A stretch of DNA of 5,676 nucleotides. Source: Peribacter sp964404805 (GTDB taxonomy: Bacteria; Patescibacteriota; Gracilibacteria; Peribacterales; Peribacteraceae). Of the stretch, positions 1 through 5,309 are shown one piece after another (the stretch's first letter is position 1; each line of letters opens with the position of its first letter). The notes under the pieces were generated by a model. It saw nothing but the letters and a program-made list of their open reading frames with translations. It was not told the DNA's origin and made no database searches. The stretch is from positions 1-5,676 of the forward strand of contig CAYOLJ010000078.1 in the NCBI GenBank assembly GCA_964404805.1, in the 5' to 3' direction. Position numbers and translations under genes: made by a program.

Positions 1-1
1 T

Positions 2-607
2 GAACAATATAAAGGCGTCAGCCGCAAAAAGCTCTTCTTCGTGATCTTTCTCGCCTACACCGCCGGCCTGCAATTGGAATCGAGCAAGGGGCTCGAAGAT
101 GGCAAGAAGCCTGTCTCTCCATCCTTCGCCTTCGTAATGGTTCTCCTGGGATTCTGCGGACTGGTGGCGGGCGGCAAGCTCACTGTAGATGCGGCTGTGA
201 TTATTGCCCGCTCATTGGGGCTCTCAGAGGCACTCATCGGCCTCACCGTCGTCGCCATCGGCACTTCGCTACCGGAGCTTGCTACCTCTGCTGTTGCGGC
301 TTTCAAGAAGAAAGCCGATATCGCCGTGGGCAACATTGTTGGCAGCAACATCTTCAATATCTTCCTCGTGCTGGGTGTGAGCGCCACCATCCGACCGCTC
401 CCCTTCTCGCCTGCCAGTAACGCGGACCTGATGATGGTCATCATCGCAACGGTGCTGCTCTTCTTCACCATTCACAACGGCTGGGCCGCCAAACGCATCT
501 TCCTGTGGTGGAAACAGAGTGATCAATACATCATCCATCGCTGGGAGGGGGCACTACTCCTCACCACCTACGTTACGTATATCTCGTACATCGTGTGGAG
601 GGGATAA
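2..607 (+). CDS. Calcium/sodium antiporter (CaCA family), C-terminal part, 5' truncated by window edge
   Basis: This is an inner-membrane cation exchanger of the CaCA (YrbG/NCX-like) family, which couples Ca2+ export to Na+ or H+ entry. The reading frame is open to the first bases of the window, so the GTG at 41 is internal and the true start lies upstream; about 201 codons are visible. The visible part carries the second alpha repeat: a glycine-rich helix (GLVAGGKLTVDAA, nt ~158-196), then GTSLPELATS (nt ~260-289), whose Glu is a cation ligand in the family, then VGNIVGSNIFN (nt ~325-357). At least four hydrophobic helices can be seen, the last two from nt ~420 and ~545. The protein ends normally at TAA 605-607 with a short tail. 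The next gene is a tRNA, so there is no obvious operon partner downstream. Family assignment is firm; the ion specificity cannot be read from the sequence. Confidence 0.93.
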   Translation, partial: EQYKGVSRKKLFFVIFLAYTAGLQLESSKGLEDGKKPVSPSFAFVMVLLGFCGLVAGGKLTVDAAVIIARSLGLSEALIGLTVVAIGTSLPELATSAVAAFKKKADIAVGNIVGSNIFNIFLVLGVSATIRPLPFSPASNADLMMVIIATVLLFFTIHNGWAAKRIFLWWKQSDQYIIHRWEGALLLTTYVTYISYIVWRG

Positions 608-681
608 CAAAAAGACAAATGTTTGCCTGACAAGCAGGGCTTCTTGCTTCCGCTCTACAAATACCTTTGGTAGGCTTACGC

Positions 682-700
682 CGTGCCACGGTAGCTCAGT
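682..700 (+). repeat. Decayed duplicate of tRNA 5' end (19-nt direct repeat)
   Basis: The 19-mer CGTGCCACGGTAGCTCAGT here is identical to 777-795, which is the 5' flank, acceptor strand and D-arm start of the intact tRNA 95 bp downstream. Weak similarity continues a few bases (CAGTxGxxTAG against the D loop), and then the copies diverge completely. No matching anticodon arm or T arm follows, so this is a tRNA fragment and not a second tRNA gene. It may be a decayed tandem duplication, or the scar of an insertion or recombination in the tRNA gene. Confidence 0.75.
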
Positions 701-706
701 TGCCTA

Positions 707-722
707 GCCCCGCCTGCGGGGC
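707..722. repeat. GC-rich perfect hairpin following the tRNA fragment
   Basis: GCCCCG-CCTG-CGGGGC forms a perfect 6-bp GC stem with a CCTG tetraloop (7 bp if the loop closes to 2 nt). It begins 7 nt after the shared tRNA 5' fragment. No T-run follows on either strand, so it is not a standard intrinsic terminator. It could be a small dispersed palindromic repeat or a structure that stabilises or processes the tRNA leader. Confidence 0.55.
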
Positions 723-779
723 GTCAGGAAACAAGAGTGCTCGGATGGCCACCAGTTCCTTCCACTCGCGTCAACACGT

Positions 780-856
780 GCCACGGTAGCTCAGTCGGTT
801 AGAGCACAGGACTCATAAGCCTGGGGTCGCTGGTTCGATTCCAGCCCGTGGCACCA
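780..856 (+). tRNA. tRNA with CAU anticodon, probably elongator tRNA-Met (tRNA-Ile2 not excluded)
   Basis: A complete 77-nt cloverleaf can be drawn. The acceptor stem GCCACGG (780-786) pairs with CCGTGGC (846-852), with discriminator A853 and encoded CCA 854-856. The D stem is GCTC/GAGC with G18G19 in the loop. The anticodon loop is CTCATAA with CAT at 814-816. The T stem is GCTGG/CCAGC with loop TTCGATT. It is not the initiator: the acceptor begins with a normal G-C pair and the anticodon stem lacks the three G-C pairs of tRNA-fMet. The variable loop GGGGTC resembles elongator tRNA-Met. A CAU anticodon also occurs in tRNA-Ile2, which is modified by TilS to lysidine, and sequence alone does not separate the two here. 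Oddity: the last anticodon-stem pair (31-39, nt 811 and 819) is an A-G mismatch. Confidence 0.95.
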
Positions 857-945
857 CAGAAAAGGTGCGTGAGACTCCTTTAAATATCATAGGGGCAGCA
901 CAGAGAAATGTGTCGTAAGTCCTGCATCGAGAAGCGCTTTTCTGG

Positions 946-951
946 CATACT
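946..951 (+). promoter_or_regulatory. Candidate extended -10 (TGG-CATACT) for the hydrolase gene, leaderless geometry
   Basis: CATACT at 946-951 is preceded by TGG (943-945), which fits an extended -10 element. The ATG follows 8 nt later at 960, so transcription would start at or within a base or two of the start codon. The -35 region (about 923-928, TGCATC) is poor. No Shine-Dalgarno sequence is present, which agrees with a leaderless start. Confidence 0.4.
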
Positions 952-959
952 ATCGCCGT

Positions 960-1712
960 ATGCAGCCTGTTCTGCTTTGTCTACACGGATGGGGAGGATC
1001 CAAAGAGTCCTTCGATGAGCTTCGTGCCGTCCTCGACGGTGAGGATGTGAAGATCCTCACGCCGGATCTGCCCGGTTTTGGATCGGAGCCGGAACCGCCG
1101 CGCCCGTGGAACATGGACGACTACGCCGATTGGGTAGAGGACTGGGTACAGAAAACCCTACGCCCCCTGCCCACCGAAGCCTTGGCGAAGGCGGGTACGC
1201 CCTACGCCCTATCCCCTCTTCTCCTCCTCGGCCACTCACACGGAGGCCGCATCGCCATCAAGCTTGCCAATCGTAAATTACCAATCGCACATCTGTATCT
1301 CTGCGCCGCAGCCGGAACTCGCCACCGATCGCTCAAGCGCGTTATCGGCAAAGCCCTGGCTCGCATCGGCGGTTCGATTTTCGCGCTACCCGGCCTAAAG
1401 CGTTTGAAGTCCTCTGCGCGCACGCTGCTCTACAAGCTCCTGCGTGAGCACGACTACGAACGTGCTTCGCCCGTAATGCGGCAAACCCTCGCGAAAGTCA
1501 CTGCAGAGGATCTCACTCCCCTCCTCTCCACAATCACTATCCCCACCGATCTCTTCTGGGGGGAGGATGATACGTACACACCCATTCAAGACGGGCAGAC
1601 CATGCACGAGGCCATCCGCGGGAGCGTGCTCCACACCTTCGAAAGCACCCGTCACCGCGTGCACCGTGACCGCGCACTCGAAATCGCCTCCGTCATTCGC
1701 AACCACCTGTAG
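960..1712 (+). CDS. Alpha/beta-fold hydrolase
   Basis: This 250-residue protein is a soluble serine hydrolase of the alpha/beta superfamily (esterase/peptidase-like); the substrate is unknown. Seen in the sequence: HGWGG (residues 9-13) as the oxyanion-hole motif after the first strand; DLPGFGSE (36-43); the nucleophile elbow GHSHGG with Ser93; GEDDTYTP (201-208) supplying the acid, probably Asp204; and a C-terminal THRVHRD segment supplying the catalytic His, most likely His232. The length is typical. The ATG start is supported because the HGWGG strand begins within nine residues and because a -10-like element lies just upstream. There is no signal peptide, so it is cytoplasmic. Residues about 71-86 are a low-complexity insert encoded by palindromic and 7-nt repeat DNA, just before the nucleophile strand. 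It ends in tandem in-frame stops TAG TAA (1710-1715). It is 40 nt upstream of the Mur ligase gene and may be co-transcribed with it. Confidence 0.92.
   Translation: MQPVLLCLHGWGGSKESFDELRAVLDGEDVKILTPDLPGFGSEPEPPRPWNMDDYADWVEDWVQKTLRPLPTEALAKAGTPYALSPLLLLGHSHGGRIAIKLANRKLPIAHLYLCAAAGTRHRSLKRVIGKALARIGGSIFALPGLKRLKSSARTLLYKLLREHDYERASPVMRQTLAKVTAEDLTPLLSTITIPTDLFWGEDDTYTPIQDGQTMHEAIRGSVLHTFESTRHRVHRDRALEIASVIRNHL
1171..1216 (+). repeat. In-frame palindrome plus 7-nt repeat inside the hydrolase gene
   Basis: GCCTT-GGCG-AAGGC (1179-1192) is an inverted repeat with 5-bp arms. It is followed by TACGCCC, TACGCCC and a degenerate TATCCCC (1196-1202, 1203-1209, 1210-1216). A related CCCTACGCCCC lies just before, at 1156-1166. 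The block keeps the reading frame and encodes roughly PTEALAKAGTPYALSP in a loop before the GHSHGG elbow, where family members usually have a short loop. The same heptamer recurs at 1722-1749 between genes. I infer insertion of a small dispersed repeat into a tolerant surface loop. Confidence 0.6.
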
Positions 1713-1721
1713 TAACCACAC

Positions 1722-1749
1722 CCCTACGCCCTACGCCCTAACCCTACCT
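1722..1749 (+). repeat. CCCTACG heptamer tandem repeat before the Mur ligase start
   Basis: CCCTACG occurs at 1722-1728 and 1729-1735, followed by a decayed copy CCCTAAC (1736-1742) and CCTACCT (1743-1749). The array fills most of the 40-nt gap between the hydrolase stop and the GTG start at 1753, leaving no room for a Shine-Dalgarno motif. It is the same unit, in another phase, as the one inside the hydrolase gene (1196-1216). Confidence 0.75.
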
Positions 1750-1752
1750 ACC

Positions 1753-3285
1753 GTGTCCTTCCTCCTCATCCTTCTCACACTCACGGCCACGCTCTCGCCG
1801 TTACTCACCTTTGCCGCACTCTGGCAGGTAAAGGAGTGGCGATTCGATCGCCTGCGCGAGCACATGAGGAGTGAGGGTCTGTTCCTGCAAACCTTCGGCT
1901 TTGTGAAGCCTTTCATCCTGCTCCTCTCCCTCCCAGCCTTGCTGCACGAATGGGTGCCACACCTCACATGGACTGTGGGAGTGCTCTCGCTGCTCACCAT
2001 GTTCACTATTGTGCGTCTCGCACTGAATCGTCAGTCACGGCCTGTGTGGACAGTGAAAGCTATCACCCTCATGGGAAGTGCAGCGTTCCTCGTGCTGCTT
2101 TCCGCATTTCTTCTGCTGCTCTTCCCCATCGAGCACACCCCGGCACTCGTGACAATTCCACTGCTCTCGCCTCTCACATTGATATTCTCGTGGGCAATCT
2201 TTCTGCCTATGGACCGCGTGCTCAAACGCCGCATCATGCAACGCGCACGCAGTGTACGAGATAAGCACGAACGACTTATCGTCATCGGCATCACGGGGAG
2301 TGTGGGCAAGACAACCACCAAGGAACTCCTCCTCCACCTCCTCAAAGATCAGGGAGCACAGTCCACACCCGCCTACGTGAACGCGGAGATCGGCGTGGCA
2401 CGGTGGATGACTCAGGCACTTTCTGGAACTTCGGCACCCAAGATCCTCATCATCGAAATGGGTGCGTATCGCAGCGGCGAAATTCAGAAGCTCTGCGCCA
2501 TTACCCGCCCGCTCATCGGCATCATCACCTTCATCGGATCGCAGCACATGGCCCTGTTCGGCTCGCAGGAAAAACTGCTCACGGCCAAGGCAGAGCTTTT
2601 CGATGCACTTCCGCAAGAGGGAGCGGCCATCGTGAACGGTGACAGTCCGTTTGCCGAACCGCTCCGTAAACATGCGCACTGTCGTACCGTCACCGTCGGC
2701 ACAGGAGGACCTGCAGATCTAGAAGCCTTCGACATTGAAGAGACATCAACGGGACTGCGTTTCCGTACGGGCAACACCATGATCACGTGCCCTCTGCACG
2801 GCACACACAACGTGACAAATATCCTGCTCGCCATGGCCGCTGCCGAAGTACTCGGCCTCAAGCGCCCTGATATCGCACGCAGACTCTCGAGTTTTCGGCC
2901 TCCAGAACACACGTTCTCGGTACGCACAGTGGGAACCGTCACGCTACTTGATGACACACACAATGCGAGCCCTGCGAGTTTCAAGGCCAGCCTTGGCTGG
3001 GCCAAGGGACAGCCTGCCGAGGAGAAGGTTCTGCTCACAAGCGGACTCATCGAGCTTGGCGAAGAGGAGGACCGCGTGCACGCGCAACTGGGTACCGAGG
3101 CTGCTGGCAGCTTCTCGCGCATCATCTTTGCGCATCCCCGTCATGCGCGCTCCTTCGCACGAGGATACGGAAAGCCCGTGGAAATTCTTTCGAAGAAAAC
3201 AACACCGGTGACTGCCGGTACACTCTTCATCTGCGTCGGACGTATTCCCGAAGAAACTGTTCGCCGCCTCCTCCCCAAGTCTTAA
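1753..3285 (+). CDS. Membrane-anchored MurF-like Mur ligase family protein
   Basis: Mur ligases join amino acids or dipeptides to a carboxylate with ATP during peptidoglycan precursor synthesis; MurF adds D-Ala-D-Ala. The GTG at 1753 gives 510 residues and a complete first membrane helix; the frame stays open upstream, but that part overlaps the hydrolase gene. Residues 1-152 hold about five hydrophobic helices (roughly 2-23, 50-68, 70-91, 102-124, 132-152) and a basic linker. The ATPase domain begins at about 175 with the P-loop GITGSVGKTT (Lys186). It continues with EMG (235-237), His265, AKAE with Lys279 (the position of the carbamylated Lys in the family) and HNVTN (352-356). The C-terminal domain has DDTHNASP (from 400, like the MurF DDxYNANP motif) and SGLIELGEEEDRVH (430-443). 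The usual soluble N-terminal UDP-MurNAc-binding domain is not visible; the membrane region takes its place. A MurF-type acceptor is likely but not certain. The aminotransferase gene starts 6 nt downstream. Confidence 0.88.
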   Translation: MSFLLILLTLTATLSPLLTFAALWQVKEWRFDRLREHMRSEGLFLQTFGFVKPFILLLSLPALLHEWVPHLTWTVGVLSLLTMFTIVRLALNRQSRPVWTVKAITLMGSAAFLVLLSAFLLLLFPIEHTPALVTIPLLSPLTLIFSWAIFLPMDRVLKRRIMQRARSVRDKHERLIVIGITGSVGKTTTKELLLHLLKDQGAQSTPAYVNAEIGVARWMTQALSGTSAPKILIIEMGAYRSGEIQKLCAITRPLIGIITFIGSQHMALFGSQEKLLTAKAELFDALPQEGAAIVNGDSPFAEPLRKHAHCRTVTVGTGGPADLEAFDIEETSTGLRFRTGNTMITCPLHGTHNVTNILLAMAAAEVLGLKRPDIARRLSSFRPPEHTFSVRTVGTVTLLDDTHNASPASFKASLGWAKGQPAEEKVLLTSGLIELGEEEDRVHAQLGTEAAGSFSRIIFAHPRHARSFARGYGKPVEILSKKTTPVTAGTLFICVGRIPEETVRRLLPKS

Positions 3286-3291
3286 AGTCTC

Positions 3292-4539
3292 ATGTCTTTC
3301 TTTCACCCCATTCACCACACTTTCGCTCCACACGTGGACGCAGATTACGTGCGTCGCTCTCTGATGCTGCTCCTGCAACCATGGAAGTGGAAAGAGGGAT
3401 CCGCCCACGAGGAACTGCGCTCCGCCCTCGCACAAAAGTATCATGCTGATGCGTTTCTCTTCGCTTCGGGCCGCGAGGCACTTGCCGCGCTCTTGAAGAG
3501 CCTTAAAGGGCCCGAATGCGCCGAGATCATCGTACAGGCCTACACCTGCCTCGTGGTGCCTAATGCCATTCAGGCTGTCGGCAAGACGCCGGTATACGCA
3601 GACATTGAGCCCGATACACTCAACCTTGATCCCGCAGACGTCGAGCGCCGCATCACCCCACACACACAAGCCATTATCTGCCAACACACGTTCGGCATCC
3701 CCGCCGATACCCACCGTCTGCGCGCCCTCTGCGATCGTTACGGGCTTCTGCTTATAGAGGATTGCGCACACATCATGCCGGACGAAAACGGACCGCCGAC
3801 CATCGCAAAAGACGGTGACGCCATCCTGTTCAGCTTCGGTCGCGACAAAGCAATCTCAGGCATCACAGGAGGCGCCATGCTGTCACGTCGGCCTGATCTC
3901 TCGATGAAACTGCGTGCGGAAGAAGGTGCTGCCGTCTCGCTATCGTTGTTCCGCATCAAACGCCTCCTCCTCTATCCGATCATATACGCCATCGCGCGCC
4001 CACTCTACGGCTCAGACCTCGGGAAGGTGCTGCTCGTGCTCGCACGACGACTCGGTGGCCTCGTCCCCATTCTCACACCTGCTGAGAAGCACGGAATCAT
4101 GTCCCCTACGCTCCACAGGCTCCCCAATGCCTGCGCCTCTCTCACACTTGCAGGCCTTAGTCGTCTCAACGCGATCAATGATCACCGACGTGCTCTGACC
4201 AGGTTCTACCTCACGCAAGCATCCGAGCGGCACTGGAATGTACCCAAGGCGATTCATCCTGACCTGCCACTGCAGAAGTTCCCCCTCTTCCTCAAGAATG
4301 CAGAAGGAATCCGCATTGCCCTCAAAAAGCACAACATCCATCTGTACGACGGATGGGCAGGCTGCGTGATATGCCCACCAGGGAGCCCATTGGAAGAAGT
4401 GAACTACACGTTGGGATCGGATCCCAACGCCGAGAGTGCTGCCGAGCACATTCTCTCACTACCCACTCACCCAACGATGACAGAGAAAGATGCGCAAAGG
4501 CTGATTCAAAAGTTTCTCCTCCTCTTGAATAAGACCTAA
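3292..4539 (+). CDS. DegT/DnrJ/EryC1/StrS family PLP-dependent aminotransferase
   Basis: This 415-residue fold-type I aminotransferase belongs to the family that typically transfers an amino group from Glu/Gln to a keto sugar nucleotide. Motifs in order: FASGREALAALL (57-68, cofactor phosphate region), AYTCLVVPNAI (83-93), YADIEPDTLNLD (102-113), IEDCAHIMP (155-163) with Asp157 for the pyridine nitrogen, and FSFGRDKAISG (180-190) with Lys186 as the Schiff-base lysine. PNAESAAEHILSLPTHP near the C-terminus is the usual family ending. It is somewhat longer than the common 360-390 residues. Residues about 215-262 contain hydrophobic stretches (RLLLYPIIYAIARPLYG, then KVLLVLARRLGGLVPIL) that may bind membrane or a lipid-linked substrate; that is inference. 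The ATG at 3292 is 6 nt after the Mur ligase stop with no Shine-Dalgarno, so translation is probably coupled in an operon. The 3' end overlaps the convergent gene by 4 bp. The substrate is not predictable from sequence. Confidence 0.92.
   Translation: MSFFHPIHHTFAPHVDADYVRRSLMLLLQPWKWKEGSAHEELRSALAQKYHADAFLFASGREALAALLKSLKGPECAEIIVQAYTCLVVPNAIQAVGKTPVYADIEPDTLNLDPADVERRITPHTQAIICQHTFGIPADTHRLRALCDRYGLLLIEDCAHIMPDENGPPTIAKDGDAILFSFGRDKAISGITGGAMLSRRPDLSMKLRAEEGAAVSLSLFRIKRLLLYPIIYAIARPLYGSDLGKVLLVLARRLGGLVPILTPAEKHGIMSPTLHRLPNACASLTLAGLSRLNAINDHRRALTRFYLTQASERHWNVPKAIHPDLPLQKFPLFLKNAEGIRIALKKHNIHLYDGWAGCVICPPGSPLEEVNYTLGSDPNAESAAEHILSLPTHPTMTEKDAQRLIQKFLLLLNKT
4409..4429. repeat. 21-bp perfect palindrome inside the aminotransferase gene
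   Basis: Two 10-bp arms, CGTTGGGATC and GATCCCAACG, flank a single central G. The palindrome lies in codons for a conserved C-terminal segment (TLGSDPNAE), about 110 nt before the stop. No U-tract follows on either side. It may be an operator-like site, a mRNA hairpin, or a coincidence of codon choice. Confidence 0.6.
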
Positions 4540-5228
4540 AATTGCAAATTCAGATGCGGGAAACAAGCATGCATCGTTTCGGTGGCTCTACGAAGCGTAT
4601 TTCCTACGATGTCTTCGATGAGATACACCGGACAATCCGGCTCTGCATCAGGAATGAAACACGATTCTGCAGGTACCTGATCGACAACACTGTCTGGAAA
4701 GTCACTCGGATTTGTCACAATCCCTCCGAGTTTCCATGCATGTGTTTTGCCCATGGCACTTCGGGAATGTGCAGATGTAAGGAGTCCCCCGAGCAGTAAT
4801 CCCACAGATGCCGGGCCGACGACAATCGCGGGGCGCGAAAGATCTGCCGTTTGTTCATGAAGGAATTTTGTTGTTACAAGGTCGACAAAAGATTCAGGTG
4901 AAAATACGTTTGTAAGCGAGTCCATAAGCCCGGCGGACGTACTTCCGTTCTTGCACATAGGAGGTGTATCGGACAGCCGCTGTTTCTCGATAAAATTTGA
5001 AACGAGAGGGGTAAGCCTCTCTCGGATTGCATCAATTTCTCTCGCCATGAGACCCTCCATAAGAACGTCTGCACAGCGCTGCGCGTGATCAACCATTGTC
5101 GGAACAATTTGGGTATTCCCGTTTTCGACAACTGAACGCCGCGCACTTCGAAGGGAGTTTGCCGCGAGCAGCAACGCGTCGACCCATTCACTCTTCTCTC
5201 CATACCCCCAAGTGAGTTCATAATCCAT
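4536..5228 (-). CDS. Hypothetical protein, probable degenerate phosphoribosyltransferase-like fold
   Basis: I do not recognise this 230-residue protein with certainty. The C-terminal half resembles a type I phosphoribosyltransferase such as orotate phosphoribosyltransferase. RPAIVVGPASVGLLLGGLL (132-150) looks like the early strand-loop-helix with its GPAxxG motif. KTHAWKLGGIV (161-171) follows, and CPVYLIEDIVGNTLRRATETM (199-219) sits where the PRPP loop (hydrophobic strand, E/D-D, then TTGG[ST]) should be. The acidic pair Glu205-Asp206 is present, but the loop reads IVGNTL without the TG, so PRPP binding may be altered or lost. The first ~110 residues are mainly helical and not recognised. 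The ATG at 5228 is supported by a near-consensus promoter ending 7 nt upstream. GC is lower than in its neighbours (22/60 at 4861-4920 against 38/60 at 2461-2520, hand-counted), which may mean a different origin. It is transcribed against the genes on both sides. Confidence 0.75.
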   Translation of the reverse strand: MDYELTWGYGEKSEWVDALLLAANSLRSARRSVVENGNTQIVPTMVDHAQRCADVLMEGLMAREIDAIRERLTPLVSNFIEKQRLSDTPPMCKNGSTSAGLMDSLTNVFSPESFVDLVTTKFLHEQTADLSRPAIVVGPASVGLLLGGLLTSAHSRSAMGKTHAWKLGGIVTNPSDFPDSVVDQVPAESCFIPDAEPDCPVYLIEDIVGNTLRRATETMHACFPHLNLQF

Positions 5229-5235
5229 AATTGGT

Positions 5236-5263
5236 ATTATAATATTTTTACTAAATTTGTCTA
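5236..5263 (-). promoter_or_regulatory. Near-consensus promoter for the minus-strand gene, leaderless
   Basis: Read on the minus strand: -35 TAGACA (5263-5258, 5 of 6 to TTGACA), a 16-nt spacer, and -10 TATAAT (5241-5236, perfect). Then come 7 nt (5235-5229) and the ATG at 5228-5226. The expected transcription start therefore falls on or next to the A of the start codon, and there is no room for a Shine-Dalgarno site. The surrounding sequence is strongly AT-rich compared with the rest of the window. This is the best promoter in the window. Confidence 0.8.
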
Positions 5264-5309
5264 TATATCGACCACTTTTTCGTCAATCATCGCCAAACCC
5301 CCTTCAACC

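Larger units (their letters stand above)
608..779. other. Intergenic stretch with tRNA remnant and hairpin, no protein gene
   Basis: No credible coding region is seen between the antiporter stop and the tRNA. The stretch contains a second copy of the tRNA 5' end (682-700) and a GC-rich hairpin (707-722). A weak inverted repeat (AAGCA/TGCTT, about 632-649) lies after the antiporter, but it has no U-tract, so I do not call a terminator. No convincing -35/-10 pair for the tRNA was found; TACAAA at 656-661 lacks a matching -35. Confidence 0.6.

Noticed and set aside
707..722. Intrinsic terminator
   Set aside because: The stem is strong, but no T-run follows on either strand.
685..754. A second complete tRNA gene running from GCCACGG to CCACCA
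   Set aside because: Only four acceptor pairs form, there is no D-stem partner, no T arm with TTCGA, and no 7-nt anticodon loop. Only the 5' 19 nt are tRNA-derived; the TGGCCACCA end may be chance.
780..856. A tRNA dedicated to FemX (as with peptidoglycan-specific tRNA-Gly in staphylococci)
   Set aside because: The tRNA has a CAU anticodon, a normal G18G19 D loop and a normal T loop, and lies over 4 kb from the FemX gene. Nothing suggests it avoids translation.
1722..1749. CRISPR array or telomere-like repeat
   Set aside because: The unit is 7 nt with no spacers and only two to four copies, and no cas genes are present.
1567..1752. Starting the Mur ligase at the upstream in-frame ATG (1567)
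   Set aside because: That would overlap the hydrolase gene by 146 nt and add a proline/threonine-rich stretch unlike any domain. The GTG at 1753 begins right at the first membrane helix.
2035..2679. 214-residue open frame on the minus strand
   Set aside because: It is antisense to the Mur ligase P-loop region, with a Cys/His/Arg-rich composition typical of a shadow frame.
2944..3771. 275-residue open frame on the minus strand
   Set aside because: It lies opposite the motif-bearing Mur ligase and aminotransferase genes, shows no recognisable domain, and has no promoter. High GC makes long antisense frames common.
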